Of a DNA stretch of 64,000 nt, positions 1 to 11,242 are shown piece after piece. A program made the position numbers and the translations under genes. The notes beneath the pieces were generated by a model. The model saw only the letters and a program-made list of their open reading frames with translations, did no database searches and had not been told where the DNA came from. Each line of letters opens with the position of its first letter. The first letter of the stretch is position 1. The stretch is from Cynocephalus volans (taxonomy: Eukaryota; Chordata; Mammalia; Dermoptera; Cynocephalidae), in the NCBI RefSeq assembly GCF_027409185.1, contig NC_084472.1, positions 19,826,524-19,890,523 on the forward strand. The letters run 5' to 3'.

Positions 1-3
1 TAG

Positions 4-93
4 GTCTGGTTAATTGACGTCAGTCAGTCGGTAGAACCAACCCATCCTCACGGCCTGGAGTTCTTGTTCCGTGACTGTAGGAATGTCTCACAG
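4..93 (+). CDS. RIOK3: RIOK3 exon (third from last)
   Basis: Thirty codons, VWLIDVSQ to CRNVSQ. The acceptor AG is at 2-3, at the very edge of the window, so the 5' boundary is likely but not proven. The donor GTAGGC starts at 94. It carries the RIO metal-binding Asp. Confidence 0.92.
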
Positions 94-2138
94 GTAGGCA
101 TCTAAAGTAACATGTCTTTTTTTGCAGGATGTGCAGGTCCAAATATTTTTCTCACTCCTAAGATAAGTAAAAGGGCCATATTCTTAGAAACTGAAGGAAG
201 GGATACTGACTACTTTCAGGATAAGGATATAAAGATCAATTTGTAAGATTTCATTTTCAGCAAGAATTTGATTCCATGTCTCAATTTGGGCAAAATGTCT
301 AAGAATAAGTTTTTGTTTTGGTTCCTGATATTTAAGCAGTCAAGTAGACATTTAATGCATGTACAGTGCTTAAACAGAAGCTGGTATATAGTAAGCCTGC
401 ATGCGTATTGCCATTATTGTTATCATTAAAAGGATGACAGTCTCCTTAGTGGGACAGTGTCTGATCACTTAACTGTGAGGCTGAGTAAAAGATTAAGGAA
501 GGTAAAACTCAGTAAGCACAGAGTTGGGTCACGTTTGTTTGCCATTTCTAAGGGAAATGAGTTGCTAGCAACAGATTCAGATAGGAATGGTCTTTCTGAA
601 GAATGGAATAACTTCATATTGAAGATAACCTCTGAGCCTGCTTGAAAATTTTAATTCATGGGATTTAGTGAATTTATTGCATCTACACGTTCAAAGCAAT
701 GCCAAACAATCTTATATACCACTCATTTTTATAGCTATAGAATGTGCAGTGTGAGAAACTAAATCTGGAAGGCAGAATGGATGTGTAGAAGAGGATGAAA
801 AGCAAGTAGAACTTGAGCATAGTTAAATTCAAAGTGGGAAAATCAATGGTTGAAAAATGATGGAAGTGGTTTCTACATATATGTCCTCTTATTTTTATAT
901 AAGAGAACCTTGCTAATGTCTCTTACTGACTTTCGTATATTCCTTCACTAGTTTTTCCAGAAAGGAGGAGTAAAGGAAGCCCTTAGTGAACGAGAACTCT
1001 TCAATGCCGTTTCAGGCTTAAACATCTCAGCAGACAATGAAGCTGATTTCTTAGCTGAGGTAGGTTATGTGTGGCTGTTTTTCACCTTGCTGGTAGTGGA
1101 GAACTCATAGAGGAGATAACTGAAATCCAGAGCTAATTTTATCCTCTATTCCCCCCAAAACAAAATTAATTTGAGATGTTTCTTTTCATGAGATGTCATT
1201 TTTGGTCCTTTCCAGGCTTAAAACTTAGAGTAAACATACAGCAAAACACTTTTTTAAGGAGTTCACAGTTTGGTTAAGATAGACAAATGGCACATTTCCA
1301 GTATAGTCCTAGTTCCCTTATTTTATGAATGAGAAAGTTGACTGATAAACACTCTGGGTAATACAAAAGTAGTAGCAAACACATGATCCCTGCCCTTCAC
1401 TGAACATAGAAAGGTAGAAGTGGCCATCTTTGGAAATACCCAGTCATTATCATGTCAGATCTACAGAACCATTAAAAACCTCCCTCCCCAAAAGGTCTCT
1501 TAAAATTGAACAAAAAGTAAAAAGTGAAACAGCAGCTAATTGTTCCCAACGTTATATCAAAGCAGGGAATGATTATTAAGTCTGTTCCAGAACTCCCCAG
1601 TATGGTTTGAGTTTGGCCAAGCTATGCCAGAACCTAAGGCCAGAGAAGGGGAAAAAAAGATGATAAATTCAGCCACTAGTACAATAGAGTTGCTCAGTAA
1701 GTAGCTGTTACTGTTGTTGAATGAGTGTTGGAATTTACTTTTTCCTGTTCCTAAATAGCTGTATAGAGTACACGTTAAGATGTATCTGATTCCAATTGCT
1801 AGCTTGGTAAAGACACTAAATATGGACCCTCGTAATATAAAGTCAAAAACATACGTGTGTATGAGTGTGTGTACACACACAAACACACACACACTCTCTC
1901 ACTCTCTCCCTCAAGGCTAACATCATTAGGAATGACCTTGTTTTAAGAGAGAAAAAAACTGACTTAATCTGTACTATGGTTTCTGTGAAATAGGAATTTG
2001 ACAAGTGGATTCAATGTTTTAATTTTATAGATAGAAGCTTTGGAGAAAATGAATGAAGATCATGTTCAGAAGAATGGAAGGAAAGCTGCCACATTTTTGA
2101 AAGATGATGGAGGCCCACCAGTGCTCTATGACGAGTAG
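4..2138 (+). CDS. RIOK3: RIOK3, atypical serine/threonine kinase, C-terminal part (last three exons)
   Basis: Three exons (4-93, 952-1059, 2031-2138) join in phase 0 to give 101 C-terminal residues ending LLYDE-like (VLYDE). The first exon has [11 protein letters not shown]; the Asp in LIDVSQ is the metal-binding residue that RIO kinases have in place of the DFG motif. The rest is the helical C-terminal tail ([17 protein letters not shown], then [19 protein letters not shown]). The N-terminal region and most of the kinase domain lie left of the window. RIOK3 is a cytoplasmic RIO-family kinase linked to late 40S ribosome maturation and innate-immune signalling. It runs in the same direction as RMC1. 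Identity rests on match to the recalled mammalian protein; the reading frame is intact. Confidence 0.96.
952..1059 (+). CDS. RIOK3: RIOK3 penultimate exon
   Basis: Thirty-six codons, FFQKGG to DFLAE, phase 0 at both ends. Acceptor TCACTAG ends at 951; donor GTAGGT starts at 1060. Confidence 0.95.
2031..2138 (+). CDS. RIOK3: RIOK3 last coding exon
   Basis: Thirty-five codons (IEALEK to VLYDE) and a TAG stop at 2136-2138. The acceptor TTTATAG ends at 2030. Confidence 0.95.
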   Translation: MEALEKMNEDHVQKNGRKAATFLKDDGGPPVLYDE

Positions 2139-3720
2139 CACCAGTACCCATTGCTTTCAGTGTTAACACAGCGGTGACTGTCAGCTGCCAATAGCAAATG
2201 AAGTTATGGGTGACTGGAAATACCAAAACCTGAGGAGTATACAATGGTGCTTCTGTGCTTTTTCCCCCTTGTAACCCATGTGTCAGATGTGTGGAATTTT
2301 TAGCTTGGCATTGAGAGAATAAAGTGTCACTACCTCTCATCTTATGAACAGGATAATATGATTATTTGTCAGCTACTGGTTATCTGGCTGAAATAGACCT
2401 AATTTTACATGACTCATGGTATAAAATGTTTTGATGAAAATTTTTAAAACGTAGGTAACATTTCCAAATATGGGAGGAAAGGAAGATGTGTTTACAAGGG
2501 AGGGTTTTGTTACCATGTATTTGCTTTATTCACCTCCCTGTTTTGTGTTACTTCTCTCCTTGAATATTTTATTGGCCTAAAATTAGCCCTTCTCACTTCT
2601 TTTTCCAGACAGTGGCTATGATTCTAAAGGAAAATTTATTCTCTTTAGTGGACATTACAAATGGAAATTTGGTTTCAGAATGGCTGATAGAAATAGACAT
2701 GAACAATGTACTTTTTATTGGTACATAATGAAAATGAACTGAAATTTACTTTTTCCATACTCATATCCAAGAAAAGCCATCATAGATTTCTAGAAGAGAT
2801 AAATATATGAGAACTTCTTAACTATTCAGATTTTTAAATTTAACTTTCAGCTTTTCTACGTTTAGGTAAAATGGTTAGGATATAATTCATGGTGTGGCTA
2901 CTCTTCATTTAAAATGAAAATGTAAATTATCTGGAAGGCCAGAATATAAGACTTAACCATGTTTGAGATATTTTAATGAAGTCAGTGAAACAAAGTTCAG
3001 TTTACATTTCACTAAAACAATATACTTATTGATTGATTATGAGAGAAATATAATAAGGTAATTAGAAATATTAAATAATCAAAAAATGAAAAAGATATAT
3101 AAAACAACTTGGATGCCAAATTAACCAACTAATTTGAGCTATATGGCCTCACTTTTAATAGTTTCTAATACTGGCTGAACACCACTTTTTCTTTTCTTTT
3201 TTTTTAAATTTTTTTCTTTTAAAGATGACCGGTAAGGGGATCTTAACCCTTGACTTGGTGTTGTCAGCACCATGCTCAGCCAGTGAGCGAACTGGCCATC
3301 CGTATATGGGATCCGAACCAGGGGCCTTGGTGTTATCAGCACCGCACTCTCCCGAGTGAGCCACGGGCCGGCCCTGAACACCACTTTTTCAAAAGCAAGC
3401 ATTGTACTGGAAAAGTACAGTGACTTTGTTAAGATTGAAGTTCATTAAAGAAATCATTTCTTCTATTACTGAAGTCAGATTGGAACCACTAAAGATCCAA
3501 ACTTGCTGGTAACAGAAAATGCAAATCTAAACATTAGTTACATTTGAAATCTTCTCTTTTACCATTAGTTTTAAATGCCAAATATTTGTATCTAGAAAAA
3601 TATTTTTGTTCTTGTACCTTTTAACTACATTTCAGAGAAGTGTGATTTTGGGTAGATAGTCATTACATTTCTGAAATGTTTCCTACCCTGAAATAAAATT
3701 TATGTAGATGGCTGGTGATT
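2139..3720 (+). other. RIOK3: RIOK3 3' UTR (end uncertain)
   Basis: AT-rich non-coding sequence after the stop. AATAAA signals occur at 2318-2323 and 3692-3697. The first would give a short UTR; the second gives about 1.6 kb and is followed by TG-rich sequence, so it is a plausible main site. Further AATAAA motifs at 4142 and 5100 cannot be excluded. A minus-strand SINE sits inside (3192-3373). Confidence 0.5.
3192..3373 (-). repeat. tRNA-Ile-derived dimeric SINE (CYN-like), full length
   Basis: Read on the minus strand: GGGCCGGCCCGTGGCTCACT, B-box GGTTCGGATCC, a TATA-rich linker, a second tRNA-like unit, then an A tail. Perfect 17-bp target duplications (CTGAACACCACTTTTTC) flank it at 3175-3191 and 3374-3390, marking a recent insertion into the RIOK3 3' UTR region. 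Confidence 0.88.
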
Positions 3721-4397
3721 ATTGGCTTTACAGAAATTTCAGAGAACTAATTTTTAAAACCATTGATCATTTAAAACTTGTTTTGTTTTCTGACATACTC
3801 TGTTTGACAAAGAACAGCAAACCAGTGCTGTGTGGCGTTCTTGGAGTGTGCTGTGAACATCCTTTCTAAGAAATTAAAAATGAAAAGATCATTTTAGAAT
3901 TGGTTCTTTGTGTGGTTTCTTCCTGTTCTTTATATTAACTTACATCCTGACATGAATTTATCCTTTCTGTACAAAACTAAGCAGTACTACTCTAAGCAGA
4001 TTATTACCCTCTCAGCTTCTCATTTTTAGATTTCACTTTCAAACAGTCTACTTCATATTACAAATAGGTTCTTCTCTTATAGTTCAAAGTAAATTTTTCA
4101 CATAGTGGAAAAAGAAAGTGAAAATGTTCGTTTGCTAAGAAAATAAAGAATCAGATACAAATGAAAAAACACATAAAATGTGGAAATAGGGATATTTTGC
4201 CTCACTTTAATGGAAGTGGATATATAAATAACTATAAAATAAGTTATCAAAAAAAAGATGACTATGTACAGAATTAATTTCAACATGATAATTTATTGCC
4301 AGTGTCCTTTTTATTTAAAAAAATCAGATATTTTTCCTGCTTACAAAAGTAGGACATGTTCATTTGAATTTAAATATTTTAGAAATTTAGAAATGTT

Positions 4398-4524
4398 GGG
4401 CCGACCCCGTGGCGCACTCGGGAGAGTGCGGCGCTGGGAGTGCAGCGACGCTCCCGCCGCGGGTTCGGATCCTATATAGGAATGGCTGGTGCACTCACTG
4501 GCTGAGTACCAGTCACGAAAAAGA

Positions 4525-4562
<38 letters not shown>
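4398..4562 (+). repeat. GC-rich CYN-like SINE subfamily with long A tail
   Basis: Starts GGGCCGACCCCGTGGCGCAC and keeps the B-box GGTTCGGATCC. The second unit is cut down to a short CACTGGCTGAGTACCAGTCA piece before AAAGAC and about 37 A residues. Perfect 17-bp target duplications AGAAATTTAGAAATGTT lie at 4381-4397 and 4563-4579. Confidence 0.88.
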
Positions 4563-4565
<3 letters not shown>

Positions 4566-4650
4566 AATTTAGAAATGTTAAAGTCCCTTGTATTCCAAAA
4601 AACATTGTTAATGTCGTAGCATACATACCTGCCCATTTTTTTCCCCTCAG

Positions 4651-4806
4651 CATATACTATATTACTTTCTTTTTTTAAAAAAAAAGTCTTTGAATACAAA
4701 GCAGGATGAAGTGAGGCAGCTGCTGGGGGAATCTTTAGCCTGGAGACGCCTGAGGAAGATTAAGGGGATGGATGCCCTAAGACGAGTCAAAGGAGTACAG
4801 TTTTGA
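4651..4806 (+). other. Exon-like open segment downstream of RIOK3 (unassigned)
   Basis: A good acceptor (polypyrimidine run then CCCCTCAG, ending at 4650) is followed by 51 open codons to a TGA at 4804-4806. After an A-rich start the frame reads SLNTKQDEVRQLLGE and then a basic Arg/Lys-rich stretch. It is in phase 0, like the RIOK3 penultimate-exon donor. I do not recognise the peptide. It could be an alternative RIOK3 terminal exon, an old pseudogene scrap, or chance. Confidence 0.25.
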
Positions 4807-5583
4807 CTGCTCATTCGGGCTCTGGGCATCGGAAGAGATTGTTTTTTGCACCGTTTGAAATTCCAAGCACTTTTCTATCACTTTAGAAATAGGGGAAAAA
4901 GTTCATCTGGTTGTATTTTCAAACCTGGATACTTAGGTTTTTGAAGATGTATCTTTTTCTATTGGATTTTTGTAAGGATTACATAAAAATTAAAGAATAA
5001 GTTTTCAAAGTTTATTTTATACTTGGAGACATCAGTTTACTAGCTTGAAAGCCTCTTGTTTTTATTCTTTGATTTCCAATTTGTTTCCAATTCAAAAATA
5101 ATAAAAGTACATTTGGAACTGCATTACTTTCACTGTCCTAGGCTTTCCAACTTTCTCCTTTTTTAAGGAGTTAAGATCAAATATAATAGATAAGAAAGTA
5201 GGGAATGGAGGGGGAAGATGTATTGATTACAGAATAAGAGCTATTATTTATAGCTCTATAAGCTTTTTTTTTTTTTTTTTTTTTTTAAATCTCTCTAGTG
5301 CTTTCTAGGATAGAAAGAACATAAATAGAATACATGACATAAAACCATGAGAACAGTATCAGGGTAAAGCCCCAAATGAGCCAAGATTTATGAAAATGTG
5401 GAAAATGTCAAAAAGGGTTTGAAAAATTAAATTTGAAGCAAGAAGAAGAAACATTAAGTCCATTGCTTGAAGTATTAGTCTATTGTTATTAATACAATAC
5501 AACTATTTATGTCTTTTATCTTTTTGAAGTTGTACCAAATTTAGGAAATGCTAAAACAAACATTGGACAGAGGAATTGAAGTC
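4807..5583. other. Unique-looking AT-rich intergenic sequence
   Basis: No gene or clear repeat recognised. It contains an AATAAA at 5100-5105 and a T run at about 5264-5286. Confidence 0.4.
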
Positions 5584-5934
5584 TGTTAGGGACTGTGTCT
5601 CCCCTGCCAAATTCATATGTGACTGTTTGGAGAATAAAGTCTTTAAGGAGGTAATAAGGTCATAAGGGTGGGACCTTAACCCAAAAGGCCTTGTGTCCCT
5701 TAAAGGAACAGAAACCAAAGACTGATGTTTTTCTGCACAAGCACAGAAGAAAGGCCACTTGAGGGCACGGCATGAAGGTGATTGTCAGCACCTCAAGGAG
5801 AGAGATCTCACCAGACAGCAACCCTGCTGGCACCTTGATCTCAGACTTCCAGCCTTCAGAACGGTGAGAAAAGAAATTTCTATTAAGCCACCCAGTCTGT
5901 GGTATTTTGTTATGGCAGCCGAAGCTAATTACAA
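5584..5934 (+). repeat. MaLR/MLT1-type solo LTR
   Basis: Begins TGTTAGGGACTGTGTCTCCC and ends near GCAGCCGAAGCTAATTACA. The order of GGAGGTAATAAGGTCAT, CTCACCAGACAGCAACC and AGCCACCCAGTCTGTGGTAT is that of MLT1-type LTRs. It is diverged. Confidence 0.75.
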
Positions 5935-6504
5935 AGCCCAGGGTACATTTAAAGTTTTTTTGGTGAGTGAGGGTTGGGGAGGGCATCCTACTGTTTCAAC
6001 TAGTTTAAGAATTTTGCTTGCATGAAAAATTTCCGAGATATTTGGGAAAATTTCAGATGAGATTGTAGGAAGATTGCCTATGATTGGTGAGGAATCATGG
6101 AGAATCGGAGAAATCTGCAGGTGGGCCACTCCAATACCACTTTTAAAAGGGGGAAGAAGGTACATGATAAGACAGTATGTTGTGCATATGCATACAGAAT
6201 TATTAAAATTATGTCAGTACTTGAGCTTGCATGAATTTCTAAAAAACCATTAAGCGGTGTTATTAAAATAGGAAAATAAAATAGGATTTTGGACTAAGGC
6301 TTTTTTTCCAGTGAGCTGGAAAAATACAGACAACATGGTGGTAACTTTAGACAAGGTTAGATATTGAGCAACTTGTCAAACTAGATTCAGGAGACTCGGG
6401 ATCAATCCTAGCTTATTAAATGTTTTTAGCAGTGACTTGACTTATGATATGAAGGATCCAGTTATCAGATGTATGAAATGAGGGTATCTGGGACTGAAAT
6501 ATAC

Positions 6505-6787
6505 CAGAGTTTAACTATTCACCCATTGTGAAGGACATTTGGGTTGTGTCCAGCTTGGGGCTATCATGAATAAAGCTATTATGAACATTTGTGTGCAGGT
6601 TTTTGTGTGAACTAAGAATGCAGTTGCTGAGTCATATGACAAGTGCATGTTTAATTTTGTAAGAAACTATCAGACTATTTTCTAGAGCGGCCCTACCATT
6701 TTACACTCCCACCTGCAATAATGTGAGTTTCTTCGCAACCCACCATTTTGTATAATCACTATTTTTTATTTTGGCCATTCTAATAGG
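6505..6787 (-). repeat. L1 fragment, antisense (continues after LTR at 7563)
   Basis: ATTCACCCATTGTGAAGGAC, CTATCATGAATAAAGCTATT and CATTTTGTATAATCACTATT-like strings are antisense L1 3'-region sequence. It breaks at TAATAGG and resumes at 7563 with TAGGTGTGTAGTGCTATC. Confidence 0.7.
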
Positions 6788-7562
6788 TGTTTGGAGGATA
6801 CTGACATTTATAAAACACATGTATTTCACAGAGCCATAGCCTATAGCATAGTAGGACGAAAGTCCTTAGTTAAGTAGGATCAAAGTCCTTAGATTAGGCT
6901 GTACCATAGTGGGACCAAAGTCCTTAGTTTTAGCAGGACCAAAGTCCTGTGGTTTTAGCCATAGCTCAAATTTTAAAAAATACACAAAGAACTGCTAAGA
7001 TTGGGAAAAACCAGAAAACTTTTGCAGGACTAAAGTCTTTGATGTAGATAAGAAAATTGAAACACAGCAAAAGTGATTGCTCTGGGGGCAGTTGCTCTTG
7101 GTGCAGATAAACCTAAATGATGGGAAAGTATATGAGCTAAAATCTTCAAGGCTGTTCTGGTAGTTAGTGTTTGGGGGATGTTCCACATCTTACCATCAGC
7201 TGTTTCTTTAATTTTCTTAGGGAACTAAGCGTTGCCATGGTGATTATCTCGTTTCTTTTTGTATGTCACATAGCTTAGTTTTATGACTCCTTTTGATGGT
7301 AAATTGCTTGAACTATTTTAAGTTACACCTGCTTTAATGAAGATTGTCATGCAGCCAGTTTGTTTATGTTTTCACTATGACTGATTAAACTAACCACCTG
7401 TGTTTCTTCTGTAACTTTCTTGCCTGCAAAATAAAAAAACCTGGGGCCCTTCTCCCTTGAAGGAGTTTTCCCTGGGTTCAGTCACCTTCAGGCCTCTCAC
7501 TGCTCTGGATAAGTGGGCTCTGAGTAATCCTTTGCATCTCCGTCACCCTGCAAGAGGTGATG
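6788..7562 (+). repeat. Solo retroviral LTR with iterated GGACCAAAGTCC units
   Basis: An insertion in an L1, flanked by TAGG at 6784-6787 and 7563-7566 (a 4-bp duplication, as for class I retroviruses). The 5' part holds five copies of an imperfect inverted-repeat motif of the form GGACCAAAGTCC (about 6855, 6878, 6912, 6937, 7027). A poly(A) signal AATAAA is at 7430-7435, followed by a C/T-rich U5-like end. No internal viral genes are present. The edges are approximate. Confidence 0.6.
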
Positions 7563-7734
7563 TAGGTGTGTAGTGCTATCCAATGAGACTGGTAGTAATA
7601 TTAACATGATTTTTTGAAAATATTTAATGAAATGTATCAACATTTAAAAGATCTGCGTAATTTAGTAAACAAATATTTTCCAAATAACCAATGCGTGACG
7701 TTACATCATCAAGCATGAGTGTTCTGGCTTTAAA

Positions 7735-8400
7735 CTTTGTCCACAAATTATTTGATACTCCTCCCTTCAAAAGGTGGAAGCTCATTCCCCTCACCTTGAA
7801 TGTGGACTGTACTCAGTGAACCTATGGAACAGAATATGGCAGAAGTAATGGTGTGTCACTTCTGAGGTTAGTTCATAGAAGACCCTGTGCCTCTGCCTGG
7901 CTCTCTTGTATCACTTGCTCTTGAGGAAGCAGCTACTGTGTCTGGAGGACACTCAAGAAACCTGAGAGGTCCACGTGAGGAACTGAGGCCTCCTGTGCCA
8001 ACAGCCACACAAGTGTGGTTAGAAATAGATCCTTTATGTCTTCAGTCAAACCTTCAGATGATGACAACCCCGGCCAACTTCTTGACTGCAACCCATAAGA
8101 GACCCTGTGTCAAAACTACCCAGGGAAGCCATGCCCAAATTTCTGATGTACAGAAACTGTTTTTTGGGTTTTTTTTTTTTGTCTTTTTTCGTGACCGGCC
8201 GCACCGCGCTCAGCCAGTGAGCACCATTCCTATATAGGAGCCAAACCGAGGCGGGAGCGCTGCTGCTGCGCTCCCAGCGCCGCACTCTCCCGAGTGCGCC
8301 ACGGGGTCGGCCCCAGAAACTGTTAAATAATAAATGTTTGTGGTTTTTCAGCTATTAAATTTGGGGTAATTTGTAATGAAGCCATAGATATCTAATACAG
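7735..8400 (+). repeat. Old LTR-like repeat, split by a SINE
   Basis: CTCCCTTCAAAAGGTGGAAG, CCTTCAGATGATGACAACCC and, after the SINE, AATAATAAATGTTTGTGG resemble a mammalian ERVL/MaLR-type LTR. The 8162-8313 SINE inserted at its CAGAAACTGTT. Family name uncertain. Confidence 0.5.
8162..8313 (-). repeat. GC-rich CYN-like SINE
   Basis: The minus strand reads GGGGCCGACCCCGTGGCGCA to GGTCACGAAAAAAGAC plus an A tail. Perfect 11-bp target duplications CAGAAACTGTT at 8151-8161 and 8314-8324. Confidence 0.86.
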
Positions 8401-9597
8401 TGGGTAAAAAAGATCCCCGTTCAAAGCTCAAAAAAGACCAGTGGCTTTTAATGTAACAATACAAAAAATCCATTGATACTGTTTCAGATTCCACATTACA
8501 ACTAACCTTTAAGGAACTACCACCTGTCAATTACTGGTGTAGTATTAAAGAATATCTACAATTATCTGGGAAGGCTATTAATATATTCCTCCCTTTTCCA
8601 GCTACCTCTCTGTATGAGGCTAGATTTTCCTCGTATACTTCAACTAAAACAGGGGATCACAACACACTAAATACAGAAGCAGATAGGAAAATCCAGCTGT
8701 CTTCCATTAAATCAGACTTTAAAAGAGATTTGCAAAAATATAAAGGGCCTATTTTTCTCACTGAAGTTTTATAAAAAATATTTATGCTCATTTTAAAACC
8801 AAAAGGAATTTAGAAAGTTCAAAAAAGAGAATAGAAGTCACCTGAAAACCTGACAAGCAGCGAGAACCATTATAACAATTTTGGTACATGTCCTTCCAGA
8901 TATCTGTCACATTGTCTGCCAAAGAATAAAAAATGAAAACAAAACTCAGAATAACAGAAAAGCCTATGTGTTGTTTTTAGATTTTATGAACTGTCAGAAG
9001 CACCGTCAAGCTATTGAAGGAAGAAAACAAGCATGTAAAGTTGCTTATCTTAAACGCCAGGTGTTACCCTGAGCTTTTGGTGGCTCTGGAAAACACAGGC
9101 CCCATGTAAAATAAGAAGAAAACAAACTAATGAATTCTGCTGATTCACTAACCCGCAGGGGCAGCCGGGCAGGCAGGTGACCCTAATCTGAGGAAGGGTT
9201 AAGCTAACTGAGGCTGCACTCAGTTTCCCCCAGCCTAGTTTTAGTTTACCTACTCCTAGGTAGGAGTCCTCTCTGGAGCCCAAGTGAAAGCCTCATATTT
9301 ACCAGGACTGCTCCTCTGCAAGCTCTGAACTCAATTTTTACCACCTCAGACCGCAGCCTTATCTAAAAAAAAGTTTTGCTCAGCTTTTCAGCTCTTTATT
9401 TTGCCCTTATGTTTGTCTGTGAACAGGTGTCAGTCTGGCTGCAAATGATCACTTGAGGTGGTTTACTAATAAAAATTCTCAAACCAGGGAATCAGGAACA
9501 GGACCTGGAAATTCAATTCTCACCTAATTGTAATTCTGGTTGGTCATTTATGGTGATTTACAGACTGTTATTAGGCACTTAAAAATTTGAGTCCATG
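8401..9597. other. Intergenic sequence without recognised features
   Basis: Unique-looking AT-rich sequence. No coding exon, RNA gene or clear repeat recognised. Confidence 0.35.
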
Positions 9598-9703
9598 GAG
9601 CTCGCCATACTCAGTAGGTTAGAGAACAGCCTTAAAACACTAAGGTCACAGGTTCAGACCCCAGTACTGGCCAGCCACCAAAATAAACAAATAAACAAAT
9701 AAA
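9598..9703 (+). repeat. Monomeric tRNA-Ile-like SINE, diverged
   Basis: ACTCAGTAGGTTAGAG, AAAACACTAAGGTCACAGGT and GGTTCAGACCCC match a single tRNA-Ile-like unit followed by an (AAATAAAC)n-like tail. No second unit. Confidence 0.65.
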
Positions 9704-9810
9704 TGAGTCCTGATAATGGTTGGAAACTCAAAGATCTAGAAATGACAGTTGATCTAGTTTTAAGGACTCTTTTCAGCCTTGACATTTATCAATGAAAAGA
9801 TAATTTTTTA

Positions 9811-10341
9811 TGTAGTATATATGCACAATGGAATAATATTCAACCACGAAAAGAATGAAATACTGTCATTTGTGGCAACATGGATGAACCTGGAAGACAT
9901 TATATGGTAAGTGAAGTAAGCCAGGCACAAAAAGACAAATACCTCATGATCTCACTCATATGTGGAATCTAAAAAAAAAAAAAGAAAAAAAAGCTGACAT
10001 AGAGGCAGATAGTAGAACAATGGTTACCAGAGATTAGGAAAGGGAGGGGGAAGGGAAAACGGAGAGGTTGGCCAGCAGGTACAAAATTACAATTAGAGAG
10101 GAGGAACAAATTCTGGTGTTCTGTTGCACAGTAGGGTGACTGTGGCTAAGTTAAGTTTTGAATATTACATAATAGCTAGATGAGTGGCTTGTGAATGTTT
10201 ATACCACAAGGAATGATAAACACATGAGGTGATGGTTACACTAACTACCATGACCCAATTATTATACAACATATGTGTTTTCAAAACATCAGACTGTACC
10301 CCATAAATATGTACAATTATAATGTGTCAGTTGAAATTTTA
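9811..10341 (+). repeat. 5'-truncated L1 3' end
   Basis: Contains CACAATGGAATAATATTCAA, AACATGGATGAACCTGGAAG and CTCACTCATATGTGGAATCT, typical of the L1 3' end. Target duplications AAAAGATAATTTTTTA lie at 9795-9810 and 10342-10357. Confidence 0.85.
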
Positions 10342-10516
10342 AAAAGATAATTTTTTAAATCTAGAAAAAGTAGGGAATCCTATATCTGCATGGGGCAAAA
10401 TCAAACTGATTGTCTTAATGCCAAACTATCCAGAGAAAAATAAGTTTGCAACGGAAGGAGACACCTTATGGAGGGCAAAGACTTAGTTTGCAAAGTTAGT
10501 TCTCACTCACAGCCGA

Positions 10517-10903
10517 TGTATTAGCTCAGGCTGCCAGAACAAAATACCACAGACTGGGTGGTTTAAACAACATTTATTTTCTCACAGTTTTGGAGACTGG
10601 TAAGCCAGATCAAGGTGTTGGCAGGATTGGTTTCTTCCCAGGCCTCTCTTCCTGGCTTGTAGAAGGCTGTCTTCTGCCTGTGTCTTCACACGGTCTCCCC
10701 TCACTCAGTGCCTTTGTGTCCTAATGACTCTTCTTATAAGGACACCAGTCACATGGGATTAGGGATCCCACTCTAATCATGACCTCATTTTACCTTAATT
10801 ACCTCTTTAAGGCCCTGTATCCAAATACAGACACATTCTGCAGTACTAGGGATTAGGACTTCAACGTATGGATTCTGGGTGGGACACAGTTCAGCCTGTA
10901 ACA
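10517..10903 (-). repeat. MaLR-type solo LTR, antisense
   Basis: Begins TGTATTAGCTCAGGCTGCCA with ACCACAGACTGGGTGGTTTA, the reverse complement of the 3' end of MST/MLT1-type LTRs, and ends near CAGCCTGTAACA. Confidence 0.75.
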
Positions 10904-11091
10904 TCCAGGCAGATCTCAGTGCTGCTTGCAGACCCAAGGCAAGCTGCACAAAAGTCAAGATTGGCTCTTAGGACCAAAAAAAAAAAAATTCCCAAATCAA
11001 CAGAACCTAATTCTCTGGGAAGAAGGACGAGATGCCCAGTGTTGAAAGGAGGCAACAGTCTTTCCTGAGTTAAGTGTGATATGCATACACG

Positions 11092-11094
<3 letters not shown>

Positions 11095-11144
<50 letters not shown>

Positions 11145-11154
11145 CCCCCCCCCC
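11095..11154. repeat. (AC)n microsatellite followed by a C run
   Basis: About 24 AC units to 11143, then G and about ten C residues. Likely length-polymorphic. Confidence 0.95.
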
Positions 11155-11242
11155 ACAAGGTACTGTCTTGCCGTCTCCCTGTTCTTGGCAGACATTCCTG
11201 TGGGGGTCATATTCAAAATATGCTCTTCTGCAGAGTAGGTTG

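Noticed and set aside
3139-3402. Minus-strand frame of 87 codons
   Set aside because: It lies wholly within the SINE at 3192-3373. Similar frames at 8046, 25449, 27517 and 32722 are also SINE sequence.
6852-7045. Spaced repeats resembling a CRISPR array
   Set aside because: Short, imperfect, unevenly spaced repeats in a mammalian LTR; no CRISPR context is possible here.
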